This document shows, one piece after another, positions 1-8,723 of a DNA stretch of 64,000 bases. Source of the stretch: Burkholderiales bacterium Ga0077544 (GTDB lineage Bacteria; Pseudomonadota; Gammaproteobacteria; Burkholderiales; Burkholderiaceae_D). A program made the translations under genes and the position numbers. The stretch spans positions 489,637 to 553,636 of the forward strand of contig LNEU01000033.1 of the NCBI GenBank assembly GCA_001464355.1, in the 5' to 3' direction. The number at the start of each line of letters is the position of its first letter. Positions within the stretch are counted from its first letter, which is position 1. The notes under the pieces were generated by a model that worked only from the letters and a program-made list of their open reading frames with translations, did no database searches and was not told the origin of the DNA.

Positions 1-32
1 CCGACCTTGATCTTGGGCTATACACCACGTGA
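1..32 (+). CDS. 3' end of upstream gene, probably ccmA (partial)
   Basis: An open frame enters from the left edge and reads DLDLGLYTT before a TGA at 30-32. That stop overlaps the GTG start of ccmB at 29 in a GTGA junction, the same coupling used elsewhere in this operon. By operon order it should be the ATPase CcmA, but only nine residues are visible, so the name rests on context. Confidence 0.55.
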   Translation, partial: DLDLGLYTT

Positions 33-700
33 GCTTTGTTTTTGCCCCCTTATTTATAAGTGAACTTCTTCTCTTATGCCGGCGTCCCGCCGAAATTGCC
101 AACCCGCTGGTGTTCTTCGCCGTCGTCATCACGCTGTTTCCACTGGCGCTGGGACCACAGTCAAAACTACTTGCACAAGCGGCCCCAGGACTACTATGGA
201 TCGCGGCGCTTCTGGCGGTGCTGCTCTCCTTGGAGGGACTGTTTCGCACCGATTTCGAAGATGGTTCACTGGAACAATGGACTCTTTCGCCGCACTCGCT
301 GCCAGTACTGGTGCTGGCGAAGGTTGCGGCGTACTGGCTCTGCAGCGGCCTGGCGCTGGTGGTATCCGCCCCGCTCTTGGGCTTGATGCTCGGTTTGCCA
401 GTGCGTTGCCTGCCCGTACTGCTCCTGTCCCTCTTGCTGGGAACGCCAGTGCTCAGCCTGCTCGGCGCAATCGGCGCGGCGCTCACCGTCGGGTTGCGGC
501 GTGGCGGGCTGTTGCTGGCCTTGCTGATCTTGCCCCTGTACATCCCGGTACTGATCCTGGGCAGCGGAACGCTGCAGGCCTCCTTGCAGGGCCTGCCCGT
601 CGCAGGCCACTTGATGTGGCTGGCTTGCCTGACCGTGCTCACGATAACGCTGGCACCGATTGCCATTGCAGCAGGGCTGACCATCAGCATCGCCGAATGA
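29..700 (+). CDS. ccmB: Heme exporter protein CcmB
   Basis: Integral membrane subunit of the CcmABCD complex, which releases heme-loaded CcmE during cytochrome c maturation. The 223-residue product has the family's length and about six hydrophobic segments, with the FxxDFEDGSLEQW segment near residue 75 that is typical of CcmB. It starts with GTG, overlapping the stop of the preceding frame. It is followed after 46 bp by ccmC. Its place between the partial ccmA and ccmC supports the call. Confidence 0.95.
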   Translation: MSFVFAPLFISELLLLCRRPAEIANPLVFFAVVITLFPLALGPQSKLLAQAAPGLLWIAALLAVLLSLEGLFRTDFEDGSLEQWTLSPHSLPVLVLAKVAAYWLCSGLALVVSAPLLGLMLGLPVRCLPVLLLSLLLGTPVLSLLGAIGAALTVGLRRGGLLLALLILPLYIPVLILGSGTLQASLQGLPVAGHLMWLACLTVLTITLAPIAIAAGLTISIAE

Positions 701-746
701 TAAACGCTGCGCTACCTACATCGACCAACCCTCACGGACGACTTGA

Positions 747-1502
747 ATGAACTGGATTTGGCTATATAAATGGGGCTCGCCCAAGTGGTTTTACGATATG
801 AGCGGCAAATGCCTGCCCTGGTTGGCCGCCGCCAGTACCTTACTGCTAGCGGTCGGGCTGACGTGGGGGTTGGCATTCGCGCCCCCGGACTACCAGCAGG
901 GAAACAGCTTTCGCATCATATACATCCACGTCCCGGCGGCGCTGCTGGCCCAGTCCATCTATGTGACGATGGCGGTTTCAGGCGTGGTCGGATTGATCTG
1001 GAAGATCAAGCTGGCCGATGTGGCCCTGCAGCAGGCCGCGCCCATCGGCGCCTGGATGACAGTCATCGCGCTGGCCACCGGCGCTATTTGGGGCAAGCCC
1101 ACGTGGGGCGCCTACTGGGTATGGGATGCGCGCCTGACGTCAATGCTTATCCTGCTGTTTCTGTATCTGGGAGTAATCGCGCTGGGCCAGGCAATTACCA
1201 ACCGCGACAGCGCTGCCCGCGGTTGTGCATTATTGGCCGTGGTCGGCGTGGTCAATATCCCCATCATTAAATATTCGGTCGAATGGTGGTACACCCTGCA
1301 TCAGCCTGCCAGTTTCACACTCTCGCAGAAGCCGGCCATGCCGGCACAAATGTGGGTGCCGCTGCTGTTGGCGGTGCTGGGATTCTATTGCTTCTTCGGT
1401 AGCGTCCTGTTCGCACGGATGCGTCTGGAACTATTGCGGCGCGAGGCGGATAGCCGCTGGGCTAACGCCGAGATCACCCGACTACTCAAGGATCGAACAT
1501 GA
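747..1502 (+). CDS. ccmC: Heme exporter / heme-handling protein CcmC
   Basis: Inner-membrane protein that presents heme to CcmE. The 251-residue product has six hydrophobic segments and a tryptophan-rich periplasmic WWD-type segment ([13 protein letters not shown], about residues 118-130), plus histidines on neighbouring loops expected to ligate heme. The TGA overlaps the ATG of ccmD (ATGA), so the two are probably translationally coupled. Confidence 0.96.
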   Translation: MNWIWLYKWGSPKWFYDMSGKCLPWLAAASTLLLAVGLTWGLAFAPPDYQQGNSFRIIYIHVPAALLAQSIYVTMAVSGVVGLIWKIKLADVALQQAAPIGAWMTVIALATGAIWGKPTWGAYWVWDARLTSMLILLFLYLGVIALGQAITNRDSAARGCALLAVVGVVNIPIIKYSVEWWYTLHQPASFTLSQKPAMPAQMWVPLLLAVLGFYCFFGSVLFARMRLELLRREADSRWANAEITRLLKDRT

Positions 1503-1678
1503 TTGCATTTGAATCGTTTGCGGATTTTCTTGCCATGGGCGGTCATGGCCCGTATGTCTGGAGCACCTATGGCCTGTGCATGGCGATCATGGCATGGACA
1601 GCAGTACTGCCCCTGCTGGCGCGGCGCCGATACCTTAAGGATCTGGCCCGCCGCCGGCGCCGGGAGGCCTTGTCATGA
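1499..1678 (+). CDS. ccmD: Heme exporter protein CcmD
   Basis: A 59-residue frame read directly from the sequence. It starts at the ATG overlapping the ccmC stop and ends in the TGA that overlaps the ccmE start. It contains the CcmD hallmark [17 protein letters not shown] near the N terminus, one transmembrane helix, and an arginine-rich cytoplasmic tail (RRRRR). CcmD stabilises the CcmC-CcmE complex and helps CcmAB release holo-CcmE. Length, motif and double overlap make this secure. Confidence 0.95.
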   Translation: MIAFESFADFLAMGGHGPYVWSTYGLCMAIMAWTAVLPLLARRRYLKDLARRRRREALS

Positions 1679-2142
1679 CCCCCGGCCGCAAAAAGCGACT
1701 TTACTGGATTTTGGCTCTGATCATCGGGGTCAGCGCTGCCGTAGCGCTGGCGCTGGCTGCCCTCCGCGAAAACATCAATCTGTTCTACACCCCCAGCCAG
1801 ATCGCCGCTGGCGAAGCGCCTCTTGACGCGCGTATTCGTGCGGGCGGCTTGGTCGAGAAAGGATCGCTGAAACGCATGCCGGATTCGTTAGCGCTGGGTT
1901 TTGGTATCACTGACGGTGCGCGCTGCATTGCTGTGCGCTATGAAGGCATTCTGCCCGACCTGTTTCGCGAGGGCCAGGGCATTGTGGTGATGGGCAGCTT
2001 CGGGCGCGATGGTGTGCTGCATGCCGACGAAGTCCTGGCCAAGCATGACGAAAACTACATGCCTCCCGAGGCCCTCCACGCGCTCAAGCAAGCAGACGCC
2101 AGTGCCCCCAACCCGCGCGCAAACCTGGAGACAAATCGATGA
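1675..2142 (+). CDS. ccmE: Cytochrome c-type biogenesis heme chaperone CcmE
   Basis: Periplasmic heme chaperone anchored by an N-terminal helix (about residues 9-30). The family's covalent heme-binding histidine is H124 in the motif HDENY, which is intact. The 155-residue length is normal. The gene overlaps ccmD upstream and ccmF downstream by 4 bp, consistent with one transcript encoding the System I maturation apparatus. Confidence 0.97.
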   Translation: MTPGRKKRLYWILALIIGVSAAVALALAALRENINLFYTPSQIAAGEAPLDARIRAGGLVEKGSLKRMPDSLALGFGITDGARCIAVRYEGILPDLFREGQGIVVMGSFGRDGVLHADEVLAKHDENYMPPEALHALKQADASAPNPRANLETNR

Positions 2143-4109
2143 TCCCTGAACTTGGACTAGTGGCGCTGATCCTGGCGCTATGCCTGGCATTGGTCCAAGC
2201 CACCATACCTCTGGCCGGTGCCTGGCTCGACGACCAGAGCTGGATGGGTCTGGCGCGGCCAGCCGCCTGGGGACAGTTCGCGTTTCTGCTGTTCGCATTC
2301 GCCTGCCTCGCCCACGCCTTTCTGATTGATGACTTCTCGGTCGCCTATGTGGCCCACAACTCTAACAGCATGCTGCCCTGGTACTACAAGTTCAGCGCGG
2401 TGTGGGGCTCGCACGAAGGTTCGCTGCTCCTGTGGGTGCTGATCCTGGCAGGCTGGACATTCGCCGTCTCGATTGGCGCGCGCCAGCTTCCTCAGGCGAT
2501 GCTGGCGCGTGTGCTGGCCGTTATGGGCATGATCAGCACCGGCTTCTTGCTGTTCTTGGTTGCAACCTCCAATCCATTTTCACGCTTGCTGCCTAATGTA
2601 CCGGCGGATGGCAACGACCTCAATCCGCTACTGCAGGACGTCGGCCTGATTTTCCATCCGCCCATTCTGTACATGGGTTACGTCGGTTTCTCGGTGGCCT
2701 TCGCCTTCGCAATCGCGGCGCTGCTCGAGGGCAAGCTCGACGCCGCGTGGGCACGCTGGTCCCGGCCTTGGACCACCGCAGCATGGTCCTTTCTCGGTTT
2801 GGGCATCGGACTCGGATCATGGTGGGCGTATTCCGAGCTCGGCTGGGGCGGCTGGTGGTTCTGGGATCCGGTCGAGAACGCCTCGCTGATGCCATGGCTG
2901 GTGGGAGCAGCCCTGATGCACTCGCTGGCGGCAACCGAAAAACGCGGCGTGTTCAAAAGCTGGACCGTGCTGCTGGCCATCGCCGCGTTCTCGCTCAGCT
3001 TGTTGGGTACGTTCCTGGTCCGCTCGGGCGTGCTGACCTCGGTACATGCGTTCGCAACGGATCCGGCACGCGGCGTGTTCATGCTGGCATTCCTGTTAAC
3101 GGTGGTGGGCGGATCGCTGGCATTGTTCGCGCTGCGCGCGCCGGTCGTCAAGAGCCAGATCGGCTTCGGGATCTGGTCGCGCGAGGCGTTGGTACTTGTC
3201 AACAACCTCTTGTTGTCTGTAGCGGCAGCCATGATCCTGCTGGGCACTCTCTACCCCCTTATTCTCGACTCGCTAACCGGCACCAAGCTATCGGTCGGTC
3301 CTCCTTACTTCAACGCCCTGTTCGTGCCGCTGATGGCGCTGCTGATGACGGCGGCGGCCGTCGGTATGCTCGCGCGCTGGAAAGACACGCCGGCGCAATG
3401 GCTCGGGCGCATGCTCGTCCCGGCGATGGCGGGAAGTGTGCTGGTCGCACTGATCGCGGCCGTACTGCATGAACGCTCGCGCTTCGCCGTGGCCGGTGTC
3501 TGCCTGCTGGCAGCGTGGATGGTGCTGGCCGGCCTACGTGACATCCTCGACAAAACGCGCCACACGGGGCTAATCAACGGCTTGCCGACGCTCGGACGCA
3601 GCTATTGGGGTATGCACCTGGGCCACCTGGGCTTTGCCGTGTGTGCGCTGGGCGCCGTGCTGGTCACTACCGGCAGCGTAGAACGCAATCTGCGCATGGC
3701 GTCCGGCACTGCCATCGAAATGGGCGGCTATCAATTTGTATTCCTTGGCACAAAACGGATCGCGGGACCAAATTACGTGTCCGATCGAGGCGCCATACGC
3801 GTCCTGAGCGACGGCGTTGAAGTTGCCATGCTGCACCCGGAAAAGCGCGTCTACCATGCGCAGCGGGCAACCATGACCGAGGCCGGTATCCAGGCCGGCT
3901 TCACGCGTGACCTGTTCGTCGCCCTAGGCGAACAGTTGGACGACGGGGCCTGGGCTGTGCGGGTACAGATCAAACCCTTCGTGCGCTGGATCTGGCTCGG
4001 CGCGCTGACGATGGCACTGGGGGGCTTGCTCGCGGCAACCGACCGTCGCTATCGCGCCAGAGTCGTGCCGGAGGCTGAGGGCACACACATTCAAGGAGTT
4101 CAAGCATGA
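2139..4109 (+). CDS. ccmF: Heme lyase subunit CcmF
   Basis: Large inner-membrane subunit that transfers heme from CcmE to apocytochrome c. The 656-residue polytopic protein carries the WWD signature [19 protein letters not shown] near residues 235-255 and conserved histidines in flanking loops. Size is typical. It overlaps ccmE and ccmG by 4 bp each. No frame disruption is visible. Confidence 0.97.
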   Translation: MIPELGLVALILALCLALVQATIPLAGAWLDDQSWMGLARPAAWGQFAFLLFAFACLAHAFLIDDFSVAYVAHNSNSMLPWYYKFSAVWGSHEGSLLLWVLILAGWTFAVSIGARQLPQAMLARVLAVMGMISTGFLLFLVATSNPFSRLLPNVPADGNDLNPLLQDVGLIFHPPILYMGYVGFSVAFAFAIAALLEGKLDAAWARWSRPWTTAAWSFLGLGIGLGSWWAYSELGWGGWWFWDPVENASLMPWLVGAALMHSLAATEKRGVFKSWTVLLAIAAFSLSLLGTFLVRSGVLTSVHAFATDPARGVFMLAFLLTVVGGSLALFALRAPVVKSQIGFGIWSREALVLVNNLLLSVAAAMILLGTLYPLILDSLTGTKLSVGPPYFNALFVPLMALLMTAAAVGMLARWKDTPAQWLGRMLVPAMAGSVLVALIAAVLHERSRFAVAGVCLLAAWMVLAGLRDILDKTRHTGLINGLPTLGRSYWGMHLGHLGFAVCALGAVLVTTGSVERNLRMASGTAIEMGGYQFVFLGTKRIAGPNYVSDRGAIRVLSDGVEVAMLHPEKRVYHAQRATMTEAGIQAGFTRDLFVALGEQLDDGAWAVRVQIKPFVRWIWLGALTMALGGLLAATDRRYRARVVPEAEGTHIQGVQA

Positions 4110-4645
4110 AGCGATTGTTCTTGCTGTTACCGCTGACATTGTTCTTATTGATCGCAGCGCTCCTGTATCGCGGCCTCTTCCTTGACCCCGCGAGTCTTCC
4201 CTCCGCATTGATCGGCAAGCCCTTTCCGAGCTTCGCGTTGCCAGCGCTCGACGACCCGTCGTACACGCTCACGCGCGACAATATCAAGGGCCGGCCGGCG
4301 CTGGTTAATGTCTGGGCGACATGGTGCACGTCCTGCAGGGAAGAACACCGGTTGTTGGCCAAACTGGCCGGCCAGGGGATAGTAATCTATGGCGTCAATT
4401 ACAAGGATGACCGGACTGCAGCCCAACGTTGGCTGCAAACCGCCTCCAATCCGTATCAGTTGAACATGGAGGATGCAGTCGGCACGCTGGGTCTGGAGCT
4501 TGGCGTGTATGGCGCACCCGAGACTTTTCTCATCGATGGCCAGGGAATCATTCGCGAAAAATACGTCGGCATCATCGACCAGGGTGTGTGGCAGGAAAAG
4601 CTCGCGCCGCTCTACGCCAAACTGCTGCTGGAAGCCAAGCCATGA
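4106..4645 (+). CDS. ccmG: Thiol:disulfide interchange protein CcmG (DsbE)
   Basis: Membrane-anchored periplasmic thioredoxin-fold reductase that keeps the apocytochrome CXXCH thiols reduced. One N-terminal helix is followed by a thioredoxin domain with the redox motif WCTSC (C74, C77) and the downstream cis-Pro segment YGAPETFLID. At 179 residues it has normal family length. The TGA overlaps the ccmH ATG. Confidence 0.96.
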   Translation: MKRLFLLLPLTLFLLIAALLYRGLFLDPASLPSALIGKPFPSFALPALDDPSYTLTRDNIKGRPALVNVWATWCTSCREEHRLLAKLAGQGIVIYGVNYKDDRTAAQRWLQTASNPYQLNMEDAVGTLGLELGVYGAPETFLIDGQGIIREKYVGIIDQGVWQEKLAPLYAKLLLEAKP

Positions 4646-5130
4646 AGCGCTTGATCATTGCCATTGTCCTGGGACTTGCGCTGGCAGGTATCGCGCAAGC
4701 GGGCGTCGAAACGCATGAATTCGCCGACACCGGCTTGCGTCAGCGCTATCAAGACCTGTCCGTGGTGCTGCGCTGTCCCAAGTGCCAGAACCAAAACATT
4801 GCCGAATCAAATTCACCAATTGCCAATGATCTTCGTGGCGAGGTAGTTCGCATGCTGCGTGAAGGCAAAAGCGACGAACAGATCGTTGACTTTATGGTCG
4901 CGCGCTATGGCGACTTTGTGCTGTACGATCCACCCCTGTCCCCTCGCACTGCGTTGCTGTGGCTCGGTCCCGGCATATTGCTGTTGGCGGGCAGCCTTGC
5001 TTTGGCGATTTTCGTCGCCAACCGGCGTCGGGCACGCCCAATGCAGGCAGTAGTGCTGTCCGATGCAGACAGGCAGCGCCTGACCCGACTTTTGCAAGAC
5101 TCCGCTTCATCCAATGGGCAAAACACATGA
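4642..5130 (+). CDS. ccmH: Cytochrome c-type biogenesis protein CcmH
   Basis: Periplasmic-facing thiol protein working with CcmG and CcmF. The start at 4642 overlaps the ccmG stop and gives a signal peptide ending near AQA (residue 20). A longer frame exists upstream but would run through ccmG. The product is 162 residues, with the LRCPKCQN redox motif (C45, C48) and a C-terminal membrane helix near residues 105-125. It overlaps ccmI by 4 bp. Confidence 0.95.
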   Translation: MKRLIIAIVLGLALAGIAQAGVETHEFADTGLRQRYQDLSVVLRCPKCQNQNIAESNSPIANDLRGEVVRMLREGKSDEQIVDFMVARYGDFVLYDPPLSPRTALLWLGPGILLLAGSLALAIFVANRRRARPMQAVVLSDADRQRLTRLLQDSASSNGQNT

Positions 5131-5972
5131 CTTCTTTCTGGCTCTGTGCGGGACTGCTGCTCGCGACAGCACTCGCCTTCATCCTAGTACCCCAACTGCG
5201 CAGCCGTCGCGGGTTCCATGCCAACCGTACCCGCGTTAACGTCGAACTCTACCGGGAACGTCTGCGCACGCTCGAAGTGCAGCACGAGGCCGGCACGCTC
5301 GGCGCCGCACAACTCGAAGCCGGGCGGGTCGAGGCAGCGCGCGAACTGCTCGACGACACGCAGGTTCCGCAGTCCGCGAACAGCGCACGCCGACGCGTGC
5401 TCGTTCCGCTGATCGCGGTGCTGTTGATGCCGCCGCTGGCGCTGACGCTGTATCTGCAGTGGGGTGCGCTAGACAAACTGACGGAGGCACGCCAGCAAGG
5501 CAGCGCAGCAGCGCCAAATATTGAGAAAGTCGCTAAGCACTTGGAAGCGCTGCTGGCCGCGAGACCAGACGCCGCCGAGGGTTGGTCGTTGTTAGGTCGC
5601 GCCTACGTGGCACAAAACCGCATGGCCGAGGCGGCGCAGGCATTCGAGCGTGCAGCCACCATCGCGGGAAGGCCGGCAGACGTGCTGGGCCGGTGGGCGG
5701 AGGCCCAATATTACGCGGGCGGTCGTCAATGGACTTCTCAGTTGCAGGCGCTGACTGACGAAGCGCTCGCCGCCCACCCGCAGGAGGCGACTAGTCTGAG
5801 GCTCCTCGGGATGGCAAGGTTCCACGCCGGCCGCTACGTCGAGGCTGCTGCAAGTTGGGAACGACTGTTGGTCACTCTTCCGGAGCGGGATCCGAGCCGT
5901 GCCGTTATTGCCAACGACATCGCACAGGCACGTCAGTTGGCCGCATCGGGCCTAAAAGGTCGAGCTCCATGA
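5127..5972 (+). CDS. ccmI: Cytochrome c-type biogenesis protein CcmI (TPR protein)
   Basis: Apocytochrome c chaperone of the heme lyase complex. The start at 5127 overlaps the ccmH stop; an in-frame extension into ccmH is not used here. The 281 residues comprise an N-terminal helix, a cytoplasmic loop (residues 30-90), a second membrane helix (about 92-112), and TPR-like helices rich in the A..A..GR pattern. It is the last gene of the ccm operon; no clear intrinsic terminator was seen after it. Confidence 0.92.
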   Translation: MTSFWLCAGLLLATALAFILVPQLRSRRGFHANRTRVNVELYRERLRTLEVQHEAGTLGAAQLEAGRVEAARELLDDTQVPQSANSARRRVLVPLIAVLLMPPLALTLYLQWGALDKLTEARQQGSAAAPNIEKVAKHLEALLAARPDAAEGWSLLGRAYVAQNRMAEAAQAFERAATIAGRPADVLGRWAEAQYYAGGRQWTSQLQALTDEALAAHPQEATSLRLLGMARFHAGRYVEAAASWERLLVTLPERDPSRAVIANDIAQARQLAASGLKGRAP

Positions 5973-6232
5973 GGGACTCATTCGTGCAACGTTATCAGAA
6001 TAGAGGTGCAGGTTCAGTCGCTTGACGTCATCATATACGCCGGTCTGGATAGGAGCAGCCAACCAGTTGCTATTTTTCTATACGAAGGTAGACGTAGATG
6101 AAACTTCCACTAGGGTTCCACCTACTTTTGATGCCGACATATCGTAGACGATGCGTCCAACGACGCAGGCCAGACGCGACGATATAGGGCGAAATTATAG
6201 GAAACGTTATGAGCAGTTTTCGAAAGGGCCAC

Positions 6233-7192
6233 TTAGACCGACTTGTGATCTTGAGTTGATTTTCGATAGGCAGATGGGTCGACGCCATAAGCTTGCTTAA
6301 ATGCTCGAGAGAAGCTGCCGCTGCTAGCATACCCGGTGTTACGGACCACTTGGTCCAACGATATATCCCCTGCCATGAGATGGGTCGCCGCTTGGCGCAA
6401 CCGTAGATCGCGAAGCACCATCATAGGAGAACGTCCAATGGCGCTGGTGAATCTTACGATGAATGCAGATCTGCTCAGGCACGCGGTCTCTGCTAGTGAG
6501 TGAATAGAATGTGCTTTGCTAGGTTGAGCAACCATTTCTGCAAATGCATGTGCGATCTTCGGATCGCTTAGCATGGAAAAGCGTTCAACCCATACATGCA
6601 TTGAGTCCAGCGATTTGCGGACTACGGCTACAATAATTTGCTTGAGCAATGCAGCGGTCATCGCACCAGCTCCAATTTCCTGAGACATCAATTCGGCCAT
6701 CGCAATTTTGAGTTTATCGTCGAGTTTATCGATGGCACTAAAGTTTTGTATTATTGGTCCAGATAATGTTTCGAAAAGATCTGACGTCGATCCGTATAAT
6801 GTCTTGAAGAGTCCACATATCATTAAAGTTTTAGGCTCAGCGTGGCCGTATGTAAAGCGAGAAATATTGCCAACCGCTTTTAAGTCATCGACGCTTTTTA
6901 TCTCCCCCCTGATATTAGCGTGTTCCTCATCATTGAATACCTCCAGCCGGAACGGACAATTAGGCGGCACTATGATAAGCGTATGAGTAAAAATCTTGAC
7001 AGGTGGATCGTTAGGTAGATACATAAACCCTATTCCTTCAAGGACGTAATAAATGCCTGGCGACTCATGTCCTTTCATTACAAGATTGCGGTCTGGGCTA
7101 AGAAGGTGTTCTGATAGGGCCACGGCTTTAACGTCTAATGTTGCGATTAAATGGTTTAAACCCCACGCAGAAATTCTTGAAGCAGACTTCAT
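6233..7192 (-). CDS. AraC-family transcriptional regulator with N-terminal cupin-type domain (copy 1)
   Basis: The 319-residue protein has an N-terminal cupin-like sensor domain (residues 15-200, including LIIVPPNCPFRLE) and a C-terminal pair of helix-turn-helix motifs (residues 220-310: LAETACLSRSAFIVRF, then VVRNTGYASSGSFSRAFKQ). The start has a GGAA ribosome site 8 bases upstream. It is a close paralogue of the next gene, same strand and adjacent. The fold resembles the E. coli RclR class of redox-responsive AraC proteins, but I cannot assign a ligand or the RclR sensing cysteines. Confidence 0.88.
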   Translation of the reverse strand: MKSASRISAWGLNHLIATLDVKAVALSEHLLSPDRNLVMKGHESPGIYYVLEGIGFMYLPNDPPVKIFTHTLIIVPPNCPFRLEVFNDEEHANIRGEIKSVDDLKAVGNISRFTYGHAEPKTLMICGLFKTLYGSTSDLFETLSGPIIQNFSAIDKLDDKLKIAMAELMSQEIGAGAMTAALLKQIIVAVVRKSLDSMHVWVERFSMLSDPKIAHAFAEMVAQPSKAHSIHSLAETACLSRSAFIVRFTSAIGRSPMMVLRDLRLRQAATHLMAGDISLDQVVRNTGYASSGSFSRAFKQAYGVDPSAYRKSTQDHKSV

Positions 7193-7257
7193 TGTAAAAA
7201 TTCCTATGTTCGCATTACAGGTGAGGAAAACCGGTTAGTTCCTTTAACATTCGTTGA

Positions 7258-8214
7258 CTAAATAGAAGATTCGTCCGGCCTTAAATCTCGATAAGTTGAC
7301 GGATCGACCCCGTAACAGGTACGAAAAGCTTTTACGAAGCTGCTGCGACTAGAGTAGCCAGCATTTCGCAAGATCTGCTCAACCGGTAAATTACTCATCT
7401 GCAACTGCAAAGCAGCTTGACGCATGCGTAGCTCTCTAAGGAGGGTCATCGGAGATTGCCCAACCGCTCTGTTAAATCTAGCTATGAATGTTGACCTACC
7501 CATACAAGCCCCCGTTGCTAGCGTATGAATTGAATGCGCCTTTCCCGGTTGGACAACCATGTTCGCAAACGCAAGAGCCACTTGAGGGTCGCTTAACACT
7601 GAGACGCGCCCGGCCCAGGAGGTGAGGGGGCTGAAAGATCGGCGAACTAAAGTGACGATGATTTCTTTGAGGAGAGCAGCAGTCATTGCACCGGCAGCAA
7701 CCTCATGGGACATCAGCTCAGCCATTACCGACTTCAACTTCATATCAAGTCGATCATCAGCCTTAAATTCTTCGATGACCGGCTCAGCTAACGTTTCGAA
7801 TAGCCCCATTGATTTGCAATAAAGCGTTCGGAAAAAAACACAAAAAACAATTGTCTTGGGATTTCTAGTCCCTGCAGAAAAAGTGCCCACCGAATTTGCT
7901 CGTTCTATGGGCTCGAAGCGGTCGACCGCTACACATTCTCTTGATGCATTCTGTTCACACGTCTCTAGACTGAACGAATAGTTTGGAGGCACGATAATCA
8001 GCGTGTGGGGCGCTACGGCAATAGGTGGATCTCCACGAAAATGCATTAGGCCTGCGCCCTCCATCACATAGTAAATACATGGCGTTTCATACTCTCTCAC
8101 GTTCAAACGGCATCCAGGGCTCACCAGACACTCCGAAAATGAAACTAGTTGCACGTCGAGTTCAGCTATCAAACTGTTCAAAGTAGAAGCGGAAGTTTTA
8201 AAACCAGCCTTCAT
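7258..8214 (-). CDS. AraC-family transcriptional regulator with N-terminal cupin-type domain (copy 2)
   Basis: Tandem paralogue of the gene at 6233-7192. I chose the ATG at 8214 because an AAGGAA site precedes it and because its N terminus (MKAGFKTSASTLNSLIAELDV) then aligns with copy 1; a longer start at 8250 is possible. The 318-residue product has a cupin-type sensor domain (VAPHTLIIVPPNYSF) and a C-terminal double HTH (GACMGRSTFIARF; ILRNAGYSSRSSFVKAF). The 65-bp gap to copy 1 allows co-transcription. A repeated palindromic motif lies about 140 bp upstream at 8353-8365. Confidence 0.88.
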   Translation of the reverse strand: MKAGFKTSASTLNSLIAELDVQLVSFSECLVSPGCRLNVREYETPCIYYVMEGAGLMHFRGDPPIAVAPHTLIIVPPNYSFSLETCEQNASRECVAVDRFEPIERANSVGTFSAGTRNPKTIVFCVFFRTLYCKSMGLFETLAEPVIEEFKADDRLDMKLKSVMAELMSHEVAAGAMTAALLKEIIVTLVRRSFSPLTSWAGRVSVLSDPQVALAFANMVVQPGKAHSIHTLATGACMGRSTFIARFNRAVGQSPMTLLRELRMRQAALQLQMSNLPVEQILRNAGYSSRSSFVKAFRTCYGVDPSTYRDLRPDESSI

Positions 8215-8312
8215 TGCATTGTTCCTTGAAGCTCGGTTTGTTTTTTGCAATATAGAAGGTTAAAAAACACAATGATCACTTTTTACGCCCCGAGCCCGTC
8301 GCGCTACGCGTC

Positions 8313-8582
8313 GTGAATTCCCCACGAGAAAATTTAATATATACCAATGTATGTGATTCAGTCATCTATTTTCTTAACTACTTTGGAGTGCTAAGTAGTG
8401 AAGTAAAGAGACGGGATGGGTCGTCTTACCCTCGGGAACGACATCGTCGAATGATTGATGATTTTTCTCGCCATGAATCGATCGTTCGCGCTTCGAAATT
8501 AAACTCCGAATCAGAAGATATTCTCCGACGGGTTACGCCAATACTGCGTTCACTTCATGGACTTGAAATCGACGAACATTAA
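8313..8582 (+). CDS. Hypothetical protein or gene remnant, 89 aa
   Basis: An open frame divergent from the AraC pair. The N-terminal third overlaps the regulatory motif at 8353-8365, which argues that any real start is further in or that this is the tail of a lost gene. The C-terminal part (RRMIDDFSRHESIVRASK onward) has plausible coding composition. No good ribosome site and no recognised family. Confidence 0.3.
   Translation: MNSPRENLIYTNVCDSVIYFLNYFGVLSSEVKRRDGSSYPRERHRRMIDDFSRHESIVRASKLNSESEDILRRVTPILRSLHGLEIDEH
8353..8365 (+). promoter_or_regulatory. Copy 1 of recurrent near-palindrome ATGAYTSARTCAT
   Basis: Reads GTGATTCAGTCAT, followed by CTATTTTCTT and preceded by AATATATACC with a 7-base spacer. 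Those flanks match the copies at 24658 and 32805. It lies between the divergent AraC gene and a doubtful plus-strand frame. Operator role is inferred from recurrence and symmetry. Confidence 0.55.
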
Positions 8583-8613
8583 AGCGATCGGCTTTTAGCC
8601 GGGCTAGATGGAA

Positions 8614-8635
8614 ACCCCCTTCCTTCAGGGCGGGG
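8614..8635. other. Possible IS200/IS605-type end hairpin (scar)
   Basis: A C-run and G-run separated by TTCCTTCAGGGC, followed by ATAAAA, resembles the CCCC...TTCA...GGGG hairpin found at ends of IS605-type elements. It sits between the AraC region and the purL stop. No transposase gene is present, so at most it is a scar. The resemblance is by eye. Confidence 0.25.
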
Positions 8636-8723
8636 ATAAAAGACGTAGTTTTAGTAAATAAGTCGGTTTGCTATACGGGCGTCTGCCAACTCCATCTACC
8701 ATACTGCTCTCATGCGTGGATTT

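Noticed and set aside
6233..8214. RclR identity for the AraC pair
   Set aside because: Fold is similar and RclC-like DUF417 occurs 12 kb away, but the sensing cysteines of RclR could not be matched.
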